DNA of 38,979 bases from Paraburkholderia humisilvae (GCF_902859855.1 NZ_CADIKH010000056.1:1-38979), one strand, 5' to 3'. Shown: positions 16,353-24,404, numbered from the stretch's first letter. Program-made: numbers and translations. The notes: a model not told the origin generated them from the sequence alone.

Positions 16353-16444
16353 GCGGGCCTGCGTGCGGTCGCGGTGACGATCGCATGGCCGGCGCACATG
16401 GAATTGTTGTGCCTTCGGTCTCCGACGGGACGGAGACCGAAGGC
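16333..16444 (+). ncRNA. Candidate structured RNA: three consecutive strong stem-loops
   Basis: Three hairpins follow one another: GGTCCCA/TGGGACC with a 3-base loop (16333-16349), TGCGGTCG/CGATCGCA with one G-T pair and a 6-base loop (16364-16385), and a perfect 14-bp stem GCCTTCGGTCTCCG with loop ACGGGA (16411-16444). A weaker GGC.CACA/TGTTGTGCC pairing lies between the last two. None ends in a T-run, so they are not ordinary terminators. They may be a non-coding RNA, a protein-binding site array or the scar of a mobile element. The pairing is visible in the sequence; the RNA interpretation is inference. Confidence 0.35.
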
Positions 16445-16556
16445 GCGTGTGAGTGTGAATGATGCAAGAGTATCCGCGTCGGACCGAATGGGTCTGCAGC
16501 ATCTCGCGTAGGGGGCCGGCGCACGTCATTGACTGACTAATGAAAGGACCATAACC

Positions 16557-16580
16557 ATGTCATTCTATAACGCACAATGA
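16557..16580 (+). other. Seven-codon mini reading frame with Shine-Dalgarno
   Basis: AAAGGA lies 8 bases upstream of ATG, which opens MSFYNAQ and stops at TGA. The good ribosome site on a seven-codon frame suggests either a leader peptide or the truncated 5' end of a gene. No attenuator-like terminator follows. Confidence 0.25.
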
Positions 16581-16593
16581 ATAGTATTCCTTA

Positions 16594-17004
16594 ATGATTA
16601 ACTTTGAGATTCTGCCGTTATCCCGACATTCGAGCGCGACGCCGGTGTCCGCCGCAGGTCCAACTCGCGGCGCGAGCCGCACCCAGCTGCCATTGCAACG
16701 TGACAAAACCGTTCAGCTTGGTGAATCAACTGGAAGAACGGCGCTTGCCGGGGGTGCTCGCACGACACAGCCGAGTCACCGAACAGGATGTCTAGCCCGG
16801 ACGCAAATGGAGCAACTTTCCTCGCGCGAGCTCGATAAACGCGCTACGGCTTTGGGCTGGGCAACTGGATTTAACAAGAAATCAGGGCGAAGAGATGAGA
16901 AGGATTTTCAAGTGGATGCGATCCGGCATCCGCGCGCTGTTGTTCTTCATTGTCGTGACGGCGAGCTTCGGTGTGGGGTACTGGCTGATCGAGCGGCATT
17001 CTGA
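16594..17004 (+). CDS. Hypothetical Ser/Thr/Arg-rich protein, perhaps a truncated effector
   Basis: An open frame of 136 codons. The first 100 residues (MINFEILPLSRHSS...) are rich in Ser, Thr, Arg and Gly and look disordered, like type III or type IV effector N-termini, with a possible helix MEQLSSRELDKRATALGW. The last 40 codons overlap the next gene in another frame and read shadow-like (arginine-rich), so a real gene may have been cut by the conjugation region. There is no Shine-Dalgarno before the ATG. I do not recognise a family. Confidence 0.3.
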   Translation: MINFEILPLSRHSSATPVSAAGPTRGASRTQLPLQRDKTVQLGESTGRTALAGGARTTQPSHRTGCLARTQMEQLSSRELDKRATALGWATGFNKKSGRRDEKDFQVDAIRHPRAVVLHCRDGELRCGVLADRAAF

Positions 17005-17107
17005 GCACGACTTGATTGCGGTGATGATGGTGACGGTCGGCTGGTTCGCTATCGCCTATGTGATTTGGAAGAGCGGCTTACCGTGTGACGACGGCAGAGA
17101 GTGGTGA
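16895..17107 (+). CDS. Small two-span membrane protein at head of T4SS operon
   Basis: A 70-residue protein with a basic start (RRIFKWMRSGI) and two membrane spans, about residues 12-31 and 38-58, then a short charged tail. It has no signal cleavage site. It is followed 3 bases later by another small gene and then virB1, so it is probably the first gene of the T4SS operon. I do not recognise it; small membrane proteins of unknown function often accompany virB operons, for example as exclusion or assembly factors. The Shine-Dalgarno is weak (GAAGAG). Confidence 0.6.
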   Translation: MRRIFKWMRSGIRALLFFIVVTASFGVGYWLIERHSEHDLIAVMMVTVGWFAIAYVIWKSGLPCDDGREW

Positions 17108-17110
17108 GCC

Positions 17111-17281
17111 ATGCACAAGCTTTTCAAACATCCGTTGACGACGCCACTTGGGCTGAGCGTGCTGCAGCTCGCCGTGCCTAGTGCCACGGTCGTATTGACG
17201 ACGCTGCAGATACCGGTTATCGCCACCGCGCTCGTCGAGAGTACTGCCACCTGGGTCAATGGCTGTCGAGGTCGAGCATGA
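17111..17281 (+). CDS. Small hydrophobic protein upstream of virB1 (56 aa)
   Basis: A 56-codon frame from ATG 17111 (MHKLFKHPLTTPLG) whose TGA overlaps the virB1 start as ATGA, a sign of coupled translation. The middle (LSVLQLAVPSATVVLTTLQI, PVIATALVES) is hydrophobic and could be one membrane span. It lies 3 bases after the preceding small membrane-protein gene. I do not recognise it. Tight packing on both sides is the main evidence that it is real. Confidence 0.55.
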   Translation: MHKLFKHPLTTPLGLSVLQLAVPSATVVLTTLQIPVIATALVESTATWVNGCRGRA

Positions 17282-17931
17282 TGCCGGGCGATGTCGCCAT
17301 GCTTGCGCAGCGGTGCGCGCCGTCTGTGTATCCGTCGACCTTGCAGGCGGTCGTCAAGACGGAATCCGGTTTCAATCCTTACGCGATCGGCGTGGTTCGC
17401 GGTCGCCTGGTGCGCCAGCCGCGTAACCGCGACGAGGCAGTGGTCACCGCGCGCGCACTCGAGGCAGCTGGCTGGAACTACAGCATGGGTCTTGCCCAGA
17501 TCAACCGCGCGAACCTGCGCATTTACGGACTCACGTTCGAGACCGTCTTCGATCCGTGCGCGAACCTGCGCGCCGGCAGCACCATCCTCACCGACTGCTA
17601 CACCCGCGCGTCCGCTAGGGGCCGTGTGTCGCAAGAGGCCGTGCGCGCGGCGCTTAGTTGCTACTACAGCGGCAACTTCGCGCGCGGCTTCAAGCCGGAT
17701 TCGCGCGGTACCAGTTACGTCCAGCGCGTCGCTTCGAACGCGGCTGATCCCGGCGCCAATGCCGTAGTCGTGCCGCCAATCGCAGTTGTGGCAGATGGCG
17801 CGGCGCCGGCGTCACATAGTGATTCCCGCCTGGCGCGCGCGCAACGGGCTAACGACTCATCCGCAGCAGGGGCAGAGAGTGCACGTGCGTCAGACAACCA
17901 CCCCGCTTGGGACGCCCTGGGCGATTTTTAA
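17278..17931 (+). CDS. virB1: VirB1-like lytic transglycosylase
   Basis: A 217-residue SLT-type transglycosylase. The catalytic glutamate is in VKTESGFNPYAIG, followed by YSMGLAQINRAN and the C-terminal CYYSGNF and SYVQRV motifs of the lysozyme-like fold. It would cut peptidoglycan so that the secretion channel can cross the cell wall. The last 70 residues are low-complexity Ala/Ser/Asp. There is no clear signal peptide at the chosen start, so it may be exported with help from the neighbouring membrane proteins, or the start may differ. It is first in the virB order. Confidence 0.9.
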   Translation: MMPGDVAMLAQRCAPSVYPSTLQAVVKTESGFNPYAIGVVRGRLVRQPRNRDEAVVTARALEAAGWNYSMGLAQINRANLRIYGLTFETVFDPCANLRAGSTILTDCYTRASARGRVSQEAVRAALSCYYSGNFARGFKPDSRGTSYVQRVASNAADPGANAVVVPPIAVVADGAAPASHSDSRLARAQRANDSSAAGAESARASDNHPAWDALGDF

Positions 17932-17943
17932 CGGAGCATGCAG

Positions 17944-18291
17944 ATGAGGAACAATATTTTTACAACCTTACTTGGGCGCGCATCGGCTGCGCTGCGTTCG
18001 CGTGCCGTTGTCGTGCGCCGTATTGCCGCAGGCCTCGTTATGTCGATGCCCGTACATGCCGCTTACGCTGGCGGGGGGCTGAATGCGGGCACGCAGGCCG
18101 TCTACTCGTTCACCATGTGGTTCTACGGCTTGTGCGGCGTGTTGGCCGGTGCGTACCTGCTGTGGGTAGGCGTGCAGTGCTGGAGCAACAAGGCCGACTG
18201 GATCCACGACTTCGGCGGTGGCATAGCGAAAGTAGCGGGCGTCGGCTCAGCACTCGTGCTCGCCGGTTGGGCATTCGGACTCTTTGCCTGA
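17944..18291 (+). CDS. virB2: VirB2-like pilin
   Basis: A protein of 115 residues with a long VirB2-type signal sequence (cleavage probably after HAAYA near residue 40) and a mature part of about 75 residues with two hydrophobic segments, SFTMWFYGLCGVLAGAYLLW and KVAGVGSALVLAGWAFGLF, joined by a short polar loop. This is the layout of the major conjugative pilin, which is cleaved, inserted in the inner membrane and extruded as pilus. ATG 17944 is preferred over 17938 because GGAG is then 7 bases upstream. It lies 12 bases after virB1. Confidence 0.88.
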   Translation: MRNNIFTTLLGRASAALRSRAVVVRRIAAGLVMSMPVHAAYAGGGLNAGTQAVYSFTMWFYGLCGVLAGAYLLWVGVQCWSNKADWIHDFGGGIAKVAGVGSALVLAGWAFGLFA

Positions 18292-18296
18292 TCACG

Positions 18297-18725
18297 ATGG
18301 AAGATGAACGCACGCTGTATCCGTCATACGCTGGCTTGAACCGGATCGCGATGATTGCAGGCGTCCCGATGTTCCCGGCACTGGTCGTCGGCTGCGTGTC
18401 GCTGATCGCCAGCATGACCGGCGGCTTCGTTCTTGGGCCGGGCGGTCTGTTGATCGGCGCTGCTGGGGTGCCGATCTTCGTGTTTTTCCGGCATGTCTGC
18501 GCGAACGACGACCAGGCGCTGCGCTTGGTCTGGCTGGAGTTCCGGTGCCGGCTCGAGCGTCGACGAGTGTCGATGTTCGGCAAGACCTACACGCTCGCGC
18601 CGATGCGCTACGGCCGTGACGCGGGCGTTTACAAGCGCTTGTTTGCGAGCGGCCCAGATCTGGAGCGTTTCGAGGCGCTGCGTCATTGCCTCCTCACGCA
18701 GCCACGTGAGGAGAACGATGAGTAA
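18297..18725 (+). CDS. virB3: VirB3-like inner-membrane protein
   Basis: A 142-residue protein with a short cytoplasmic N-terminus (LYPSYAGLNRIAMIAGVP), two hydrophobic segments between about residues 20 and 70, and a basic cytoplasmic C-terminus (RLVWLEFRCRLERRR ... YTLAP). This matches VirB3, which associates with VirB4 at the inner membrane. It is somewhat longer than the roughly 110 residues usual for VirB3. It starts 5 bases after virB2 stops, and its end overlaps a tiny P-loop frame. Confidence 0.85.
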   Translation: MEDERTLYPSYAGLNRIAMIAGVPMFPALVVGCVSLIASMTGGFVLGPGGLLIGAAGVPIFVFFRHVCANDDQALRLVWLEFRCRLERRRVSMFGKTYTLAPMRYGRDAGVYKRLFASGPDLERFEALRHCLLTQPREENDE

Positions 18726-18921
18726 CCGCCATCCCATTCCGCTCGTCGCCGGCGATGCCAGTGTGTGGCGGGCCGCCGTGGGCCACACGATGATTTTAGG
18801 GGCTGCGGGCGCAGGCAAGACGACCTGTGGCCTGCTTCACCTGGCACTTGAAAAATCGCGCACCGTTTGCGGCGATCCAACTGGTGACGCAAGGGACACG
18901 GAAGACGAAGCATGCACATGA
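18718..18921 (+). CDS. 67-residue orphan P-loop fragment between virB3 and virB4
   Basis: ATG 18718 overlaps the virB3 stop and opens a frame that reads VWRAAVGHTMILGAAGAGKT, a perfect Walker A (GAAGAGKT), then stops after 67 codons, overlapping the virB4 start. The segment closely resembles the VirB4 P-loop region encoded 1.4 kb downstream (VAGHTLILGSTGTGKTT). It lacks a Walker B and cannot be a complete ATPase. It could be a remnant of a duplicated virB4/traG-type gene or a small nucleotide-binding accessory. The placement, with overlaps on both sides, suggests that it is at least translated. Confidence 0.45.
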   Translation: MSNRHPIPLVAGDASVWRAAVGHTMILGAAGAGKTTCGLLHLALEKSRTVCGDPTGDARDTEDEACT

Positions 18922-21305
18922 GTAATGGCCTGACCCGCCTTGTCGCGGCTGCGGAGGACAAGCTGCCGCGCATTGGCCGTCCCGTGTCGGTGACCGCGAC
19001 GAGCATGGACAACGGCTGCGCCTTCACGGTGCTACGCCTGAGTGGCGTCCCGTTCGAATCGGTCAGTCGCGGCGAGATCGAGACACGTTATGACAGCTGG
19101 AATCGCCAGTTGGCCGCGATGACGCTAGAGAAGGGCAACCGACTGTCGCTGTGGAGCACGTTCCGCCGGCGCCGCGTCTCATTCGGCGACGAGTACAGCT
19201 TCTACAATCATTTCATTCAGCTAACAGTTGACAGGTACTTGCAGCGTTTCCGCAAGCACGACCATTTCGAGAACAGCTTTTACATCACTGCGATCCTGGA
19301 CGGGGACGATCTGGACGAGACGGTGCACGAACTCGAGGAGCTGGTCGAGGCGTTGACAAAAGCGCTCGTCTCCTACGATCCGCAGGTCCTCGAGACATAC
19401 GGGCACAACGGTATCCTGTTTTCGGAAACGTACCAGTTTATCGGCGAGCTGATGAACGGCATCGACGAGCGCGTGCCGGTCACTCAGACAACGGGGCGCG
19501 ACCTGATTCCGACCTCGCACCTGCATTTTCACTACGACACGGTCGAGGTGCGCACCGACCGCTCGACGCGGTTCGCGAGTTGCTACGACTTGAAGGATTT
19601 TCCGAAGGCCGGTTGGGGGCAGACGAATCCACTGTTGACGCTGCCGGTCGAATTCACTTTCACGCAGAGCTTCGGTTGCCTGAGCACTGCCGAAGCGATG
19701 GAGGCGATCGAGGCGCAGATCAACAATCTGCAATCCGTTGAAGACAAGGCGACATACCAGATCAAGGAACTGAAAGAGGCGCTCGCGCTGATCGCCGGCC
19801 GGGACCTCGCGTTCGGCGACTACCACGGCGCGCTTGTCGTGCATGGCGATACGCCGGAGAAGGCAATCAGTAACGGCGCGTATGTGACAAGCCGGGCATT
19901 GAACGACTGCGGATTCAGATTCGTGAAGGCGACGGCGTCGGCCCCCTACACCTACCTGAGCCAGGTGCCGGGCTTCAGGGTGAAGCCGCGGCCGATGCCG
20001 AAGTCGACGCGCAGCCTCGCATCGTCGTTCTCGATGCACAACTATGCGGCAGGCAAAGCGCGTGGTAATCCGCTCGGCGACGGCTCGGCGCTGATGCCGG
20101 TGCAGACCGTCGCGAAGAGCCTGTTCAGCCTGAACTGCCACGCGTCGCGCCTCGACGAGGACAGCGTTGGCGAGAAGGTCGCCGGCCACACGCTGATCCT
20201 CGGCTCGACCGGCACGGGCAAGACGACCCTCGAGACGATGCTGCTCAGCTTCCTCGAGCGATTCAACCCGAAGATCTTCGTGCTCGACCTCGATCAGGGG
20301 TTGCGAATTTTCCTCGAGGAGATCGGTGCCTTCTACTTCACACTGCACGAAGGCAAGCCGACCGGTCTTGCGCCATTCGGCCTGCCTGACACAAAGCGCA
20401 ATCGCGCTCATCTGTATGACTTGGTCGGCGCATGCTGCCGCGACAGGAACGGAAAGCTCAGCGCCGACGATCAGCGGCAGATCAAGCACGCGGTCGACAC
20501 GGTCATGGGGCTGGAGAACATCGAGCATAAGACCTTCAGCCGCTTGCTCGAGTCGATTGCGGAAACCGGCGATGAAAACAGCCTGTGGCTGCGTCTTAGC
20601 CAGTGGTGCGGAGCAACTGGCGGTCGATTCGCATGGGCGCTCGACAACGTACCGGACACGCTGGCAAGTATTGCCGAAGTGCGCCGGATCGGCTTCGACG
20701 TGACCGACTTCCTGAAAAAGGACTATGCCGCCACGGAGCCGGTGCTTGCGCACCTGCTGTACCTGAAGGACCAGATGCAGCGCAAGGGCGGGCTGCTTGC
20801 GACGGTGATAGCGGAGTTCTGGCTGCCGGCGAGCTATCCGACCACGCAGGAGCTGATCCGCAAGTCTCTGAAGACGGGGCGGAAGGCCGACGAATTCCTG
20901 ATCCTTGATTCGCAGTCACCGGAAGACGCAATCCAGTGTCCGGTGTTCGCAGAGATCCGCGACCTTACGGCGACGAAGATCTATCTGCCGAATCCGGACG
21001 CGACGCACGAGGGCTACAAGCTCCTGAACCTGACAGATCGCGAGTTCGACAAGCTCAAGCGGTTGTCGAAGGAGTCGCGCACCTTCCTGATCAAGCAGAG
21101 CAACCAGTCGGCGTTCGCGACACTGGATCTTGGCGGCATGAACGATGAGATCGCGGTGCTTTCCAGCAGCCTCGACAACGTGGCGATCTGGGAAGAGTGC
21201 ACGCGCGACGCACATGGAGATACGGACCTGCGTATGCAGCTGTTCCAGAAACGCCGTAAGGGCAAGCGTGATTGCAAGCTCGCGACCACGGCGGCCTCGG
21301 ACTGA
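18918..21305 (+). CDS. virB4: VirB4-like T4SS ATPase
   Basis: A CagE/TrbE/VirB4 ATPase of 795 residues. The N-terminal half has the family features FGDEYSFYNHFIQL, a YDP segment and LPTEFT-like NPLLTLPVEFTF. The Walker A is GSTGTGKT at about residue 429 (nt 20202). The Walker B position reads LLATVIAEFW near residue 630: the catalytic glutamate is kept, but the acidic residue before it is alanine. After it come ILDSQSPEDAI and IYLPNPDA, typical VirB4 C-terminal motifs. It powers pilus assembly and substrate transfer at the inner membrane. ATG 18912 is an alternative start two codons earlier. Confidence 0.95.
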   Translation: MSNGLTRLVAAAEDKLPRIGRPVSVTATSMDNGCAFTVLRLSGVPFESVSRGEIETRYDSWNRQLAAMTLEKGNRLSLWSTFRRRRVSFGDEYSFYNHFIQLTVDRYLQRFRKHDHFENSFYITAILDGDDLDETVHELEELVEALTKALVSYDPQVLETYGHNGILFSETYQFIGELMNGIDERVPVTQTTGRDLIPTSHLHFHYDTVEVRTDRSTRFASCYDLKDFPKAGWGQTNPLLTLPVEFTFTQSFGCLSTAEAMEAIEAQINNLQSVEDKATYQIKELKEALALIAGRDLAFGDYHGALVVHGDTPEKAISNGAYVTSRALNDCGFRFVKATASAPYTYLSQVPGFRVKPRPMPKSTRSLASSFSMHNYAAGKARGNPLGDGSALMPVQTVAKSLFSLNCHASRLDEDSVGEKVAGHTLILGSTGTGKTTLETMLLSFLERFNPKIFVLDLDQGLRIFLEEIGAFYFTLHEGKPTGLAPFGLPDTKRNRAHLYDLVGACCRDRNGKLSADDQRQIKHAVDTVMGLENIEHKTFSRLLESIAETGDENSLWLRLSQWCGATGGRFAWALDNVPDTLASIAEVRRIGFDVTDFLKKDYAATEPVLAHLLYLKDQMQRKGGLLATVIAEFWLPASYPTTQELIRKSLKTGRKADEFLILDSQSPEDAIQCPVFAEIRDLTATKIYLPNPDATHEGYKLLNLTDREFDKLKRLSKESRTFLIKQSNQSAFATLDLGGMNDEIAVLSSSLDNVAIWEECTRDAHGDTDLRMQLFQKRRKGKRDCKLATTAASD

Positions 21306-21336
21306 ACTCAACGCCTCTTAGTGAGAGACCAACACG

Positions 21337-21999
21337 ATGAAAACCACCCGTAAATTGATCGGCGCCGCAGCGATCGCCGCGCTCTGCACGGCCTCGGTCT
21401 TGGCCCCGACCGCGCACGCGCAAGGCATGCTGGTGCTCGATGCGTCGAACCTCGCGCAGGCGATTCTGACCGTCAGGCAGTTGCAGCAGCAATACACCAC
21501 CATCACGAACCAGTACGAGGCGCAGATCGGCAATCGCGGTTTGGGAGACATCTTCAACAGCCCCGCACTGCGAAACTACCTGCCGGATCAGTGGCAGTCG
21601 GTCTACGACTCGGCGAAGCGCGGACAGCTGAACGGAATCAGCGGCGTCGCCGACAGCATCGCTCGCAAGGAGGCGCTGACTGCATATACACCGGGCCAGC
21701 AGCGCCTGAATGACACACTGGCCACAAACAAGGCGATGGTGATGCGGGCATATCAGGCGTCGATCGACCGGCTGAACAATATCCAGCAGCTGATGCAGCA
21801 ATCGAACCTGACGCAGGATCCAGCGGCGAAAGCCGATCTTCAGAACCGGTGGGCAGCGGAGATTTCGTCGATCGACGCGGACAAGGTACGGCTTGAGCTG
21901 GCGGCGAAGCTGCAGGACGCGGAGAAGGAGTTCGCGCAAAACGCCGCACATCGCGACATGCAGCGCCGCCTGAACGGCGATGACGTTACTGACCACTGA
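21337..21999 (+). CDS. virB5: VirB5-like minor pilin
   Basis: A 220-residue exported protein: basic start (MKTTRK), hydrophobic core, cleavage probably after AHA near residue 28. The mature part is almost wholly helical, with repeated Gln-rich segments (VRQLQQQYTTITNQYEAQI, RLNNIQQLMQQ), as in VirB5/TrbJ pilus-tip proteins. A GAGAG site lies upstream. It sits between virB4 and virB6 as expected. Confidence 0.88.
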   Translation: MKTTRKLIGAAAIAALCTASVLAPTAHAQGMLVLDASNLAQAILTVRQLQQQYTTITNQYEAQIGNRGLGDIFNSPALRNYLPDQWQSVYDSAKRGQLNGISGVADSIARKEALTAYTPGQQRLNDTLATNKAMVMRAYQASIDRLNNIQQLMQQSNLTQDPAAKADLQNRWAAEISSIDADKVRLELAAKLQDAEKEFAQNAAHRDMQRRLNGDDVTDH

Positions 22000-22013
22000 C
22001 ACGGAACGTGATC

Positions 22014-22952
22014 ATGCAACTGCAGATTTTCACCGAAATGTTCAACGCGTTCGACAGGGACGTGTTGAATACGATCAACACCGGGTCGGCCACGATGATC
22101 TCACTGATCAGCCCGCTGGTCGCTGCCTGCTTCAGCCTCTATGTGCTGCTTGTGCTGGTGTCGTACTGGCGCGGCCACAGCGATACGCCGATTGTTGATT
22201 TCATGATGAAGATGGCGGGATGGGCGGCTGTGCTCACTGCCGGGATGAACATCAGCTACTACAGCGAGTATGTGGTGCCGTTCTTCAACGGTCTCGGGGA
22301 CGATCTGAGCCGCGCACTGATGGGCGGAAACGAGCTGAGCAACGGGCTCGATACGCTGTTGGGTCTCTACATCGATGCGATCAAGAGCATGTACGACGGC
22401 TTAGGCATCACCGATGTCGGACTCTATGTCGAGGTTTCGGCGCTCGCGATTTGCCTCCTGCTGGTCGGTGTGCCATTTCTCGCGATTGCGGCCGCCTACA
22501 TCATTCTCGCGAAATTCGCGCTCGGGTTGCTGCTCGCGCTCGGTCCAGCCTTCGTCGTGGCAGCGCTGTTCCCGGCGACGCGGCAGTTCTTCCAGAACTG
22601 GACCGCGCAGTGTTTGAACTGCAGCTTGCTTGTCACATTGTTCGGGGCGGTCGGAGCGGTCGAGGTGCGGTTCATGACCTCGGTGCTACCAGAGAGATTT
22701 AGTGTCAAGGACGTCATGCTGACCTATGTCATGGAAGGGAAGATCATCGGGGCCGGCTTGGTGTTCATCGTAGTGTCGTTGGCTATGCCGTCGCTGGCGT
22801 CGCAGTTGGCGGGTGGCGTTGGGATCTCGTCGATGGTCGGCAAGATCGGTACGGCGGCCAGCATGGCACTGCGGGCGATGAGGTTGATGCGTGGACATAG
22901 CGGTGGGTTGCCAACTGCGTCCAATAACTCGCTCGACCGCGCGAAATCTTGA
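22014..22952 (+). CDS. virB6: VirB6/TrbL-like polytopic channel protein
   Basis: A protein of about 312 residues with five or more membrane spans and the VirB6-typical central region (VSALAICLLLVGVPFLAIAA, then KFALGLLLALGPAFVVAALF and WTAQCLNCSLLVTLFG, which includes the conserved tryptophan). It forms part of the inner-membrane platform that hands DNA from VirB11 onwards. ATG 22014 has GGAA 7 bases upstream; the GTG at 22008 is possible. It follows virB5 by 14 bases. Confidence 0.9.
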   Translation: MQLQIFTEMFNAFDRDVLNTINTGSATMISLISPLVAACFSLYVLLVLVSYWRGHSDTPIVDFMMKMAGWAAVLTAGMNISYYSEYVVPFFNGLGDDLSRALMGGNELSNGLDTLLGLYIDAIKSMYDGLGITDVGLYVEVSALAICLLLVGVPFLAIAAAYIILAKFALGLLLALGPAFVVAALFPATRQFFQNWTAQCLNCSLLVTLFGAVGAVEVRFMTSVLPERFSVKDVMLTYVMEGKIIGAGLVFIVVSLAMPSLASQLAGGVGISSMVGKIGTAASMALRAMRLMRGHSGGLPTASNNSLDRAKS

Positions 22953-22971
22953 ATACTATCGGGAGAAGTAG

Positions 22972-23328
22972 ATGAGGACGATTTGGTTAGTGACGGCGGT
23001 AACGATGGTCGCAGTGGCACTTACACAATACGGATGCGTCAAGAATGACGGCGACCAGTACGTAGGAACGTGGAAGCGTGTCAGCGAGAATGGGTGGTTT
23101 GAAGTGGAAATTAACCGAAATGGCAGCGTAGACAATTTCTACGTTTCGCACAAGGTCCCCAATCTCGGCGCTGAAAGCGCAGCGGATAAATGGCTTACCG
23201 TGCGGGAACCTGCCGCAATACTGGATGGAAAGATGGTCGTGAGCGGTGCAGTACCGTATGTGGTCACGGTCGATAAAGCGAGCGGACACCTTGTTGTTCC
23301 CGGTGCCGAGTTTGTACGCACCAAGTAA
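22972..23328 (+). CDS. Small exported protein between virB6 and virB7
   Basis: A 118-residue protein with an N-terminal signal (MRTIWLVTAVTMVAVALTQYGC) and a mature part of beta-strand character (YVGTWKRVSENGWFEVEINRNG ... GHLVVPGAEF). A cysteine ends the hydrophobic segment, but the residues before it (QYG) are only a poor lipobox, so lipoprotein status is uncertain. GGGAG is 6 bases before the ATG. Genes for entry-exclusion lipoproteins (EexN type) often lie at this point in virB operons, so that is one possibility; I see no clear family match. Confidence 0.75.
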   Translation: MRTIWLVTAVTMVAVALTQYGCVKNDGDQYVGTWKRVSENGWFEVEINRNGSVDNFYVSHKVPNLGAESAADKWLTVREPAAILDGKMVVSGAVPYVVTVDKASGHLVVPGAEFVRTK

Positions 23329-23394
23329 TCAGTAAGTCTCGTCCGCCAGCATGATCAGCGTCTGCGGACGGCACACCTCAATCGGAGAGTGATC

Positions 23395-23520
23395 TTGAAA
23401 TTCATCGTCGTGCTTTGCAGCGCCACGCTGTTTTCGGCGTGCTCGTCGGCGCCAGAGCCGACGCAACCGGGCGGACCGTGGATGCACGTCAACCATGCGG
23501 CGCAATGGAGCGCGCCATGA
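23395..23520 (+). CDS. virB7: VirB7-like lipoprotein (41 aa, TTG start)
   Basis: A 41-codon frame opening at TTG 23395 (GGAG upstream) and reading MKFIVVLCSATLFSAC, a short signal sequence with a good lipobox (LFSAC), then SSAPEPTQPGGPWMHVN. VirB7 proteins are tiny outer-membrane lipoproteins that bind VirB9 and stabilise the core complex. Its stop overlaps the virB8 start by ATGA, and it sits directly before virB8 as in other virB operons. Confidence 0.8.
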   Translation: MKFIVVLCSATLFSACSSAPEPTQPGGPWMHVNHAAQWSAP

Positions 23521-24404
23521 AGTGGCTCAGAAAGAAGTCGCACGAGGTTCATGACGCGCCTACCGCGATCGTGACCGATGGGAACTACGCGGCCGCGTTG
23601 CAACACATTGCCGCGAAGTTCGCCGACGCCGATCCGCGCGAGATGGCGCGCACGTATTTCAAGGCTGCACTCGCCTTCGAAAAATCCACACAGCAGCAGC
23701 AGGAGAAGGTGACGAAGATCGCTTGGCGCGTCGCCGGCGGCGCCATGTTCGTCGCATTGGCCTCTATTCTTTGTTCAGCAGCATTAGTACAACTAAAGAG
23801 GGCGACTCCACCAGTGATCATCAGAGACAACACCGCGACTGGCGACGTGCAGGTAATCGACGTCGCGCGCAGCGGCTCTGTGACCTTCGCGGAGCTCGAG
23901 GTACGAAAGGCGCTGCGCGACTACGTGAAACTGCGTGAAGGCTACGACTGGTACACGATTCAGGATGCGTACGACACCGTGATGCTGATGAACTCGTCGC
24001 GCGAGCAGTCCTTGTACTCCGCGCTATACAACCGAAAGAACTCGCCGCAGAACGTGCTCACAGACAAGTTCCGCGTGATTGCCCAACCAGGTGCGATCAC
24101 GTTCGTCGGGTCGACCGCGCAGGTGTTCTTCTCAAAGAAAACGGTTTCGCTATCGACACAGGGCAGCACGGCGCTGGTACCGTTTAAAACCGAGTACTGG
24201 GTCGCGACGATTACCTACGAGATGGGTGATCTGCCGGCCAACAGCGACGAACAGGTTCTGAATCCGATGGGTTTTCGCGCGACCAGTTACTCGGTCGATC
24301 GCGACTGGACGCGCGGCACGACGGATGGTGTAGCGCCGATGCCTGCGGCCGCGATGTCGTCCGGATCGGGGCCGGCGAATGCACACGGAGGGACCAGCCA
24401 ATGA
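23517..24404 (+). CDS. virB8: VirB8-like inner-membrane assembly protein
   Basis: A 295-residue bitopic protein: 68 cytoplasmic residues, one membrane span at about 70-92 (WRVAGGAMFVALASILCSAAL), then a periplasmic NTF2-like domain with LREGYDWYTIQDAYDTVMLM, YSALYNRKNSP and the late FKTEYWVATITYEM strand. The last 30 residues are low-complexity. VirB8 nucleates assembly of the channel. It is translationally coupled to virB7 and virB9 (both ATGA overlaps). Confidence 0.92.
   Translation: MKWLRKKSHEVHDAPTAIVTDGNYAAALQHIAAKFADADPREMARTYFKAALAFEKSTQQQQEKVTKIAWRVAGGAMFVALASILCSAALVQLKRATPPVIIRDNTATGDVQVIDVARSGSVTFAELEVRKALRDYVKLREGYDWYTIQDAYDTVMLMNSSREQSLYSALYNRKNSPQNVLTDKFRVIAQPGAITFVGSTAQVFFSKKTVSLSTQGSTALVPFKTEYWVATITYEMGDLPANSDEQVLNPMGFRATSYSVDRDWTRGTTDGVAPMPAAAMSSGSGPANAHGGTSQ

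Noticed and set aside
19221..20753. 510-codon minus-strand open frame opposite virB4
   Set aside because: Arg/Leu/Val/Ala-rich antisense shadow of a strongly supported gene.
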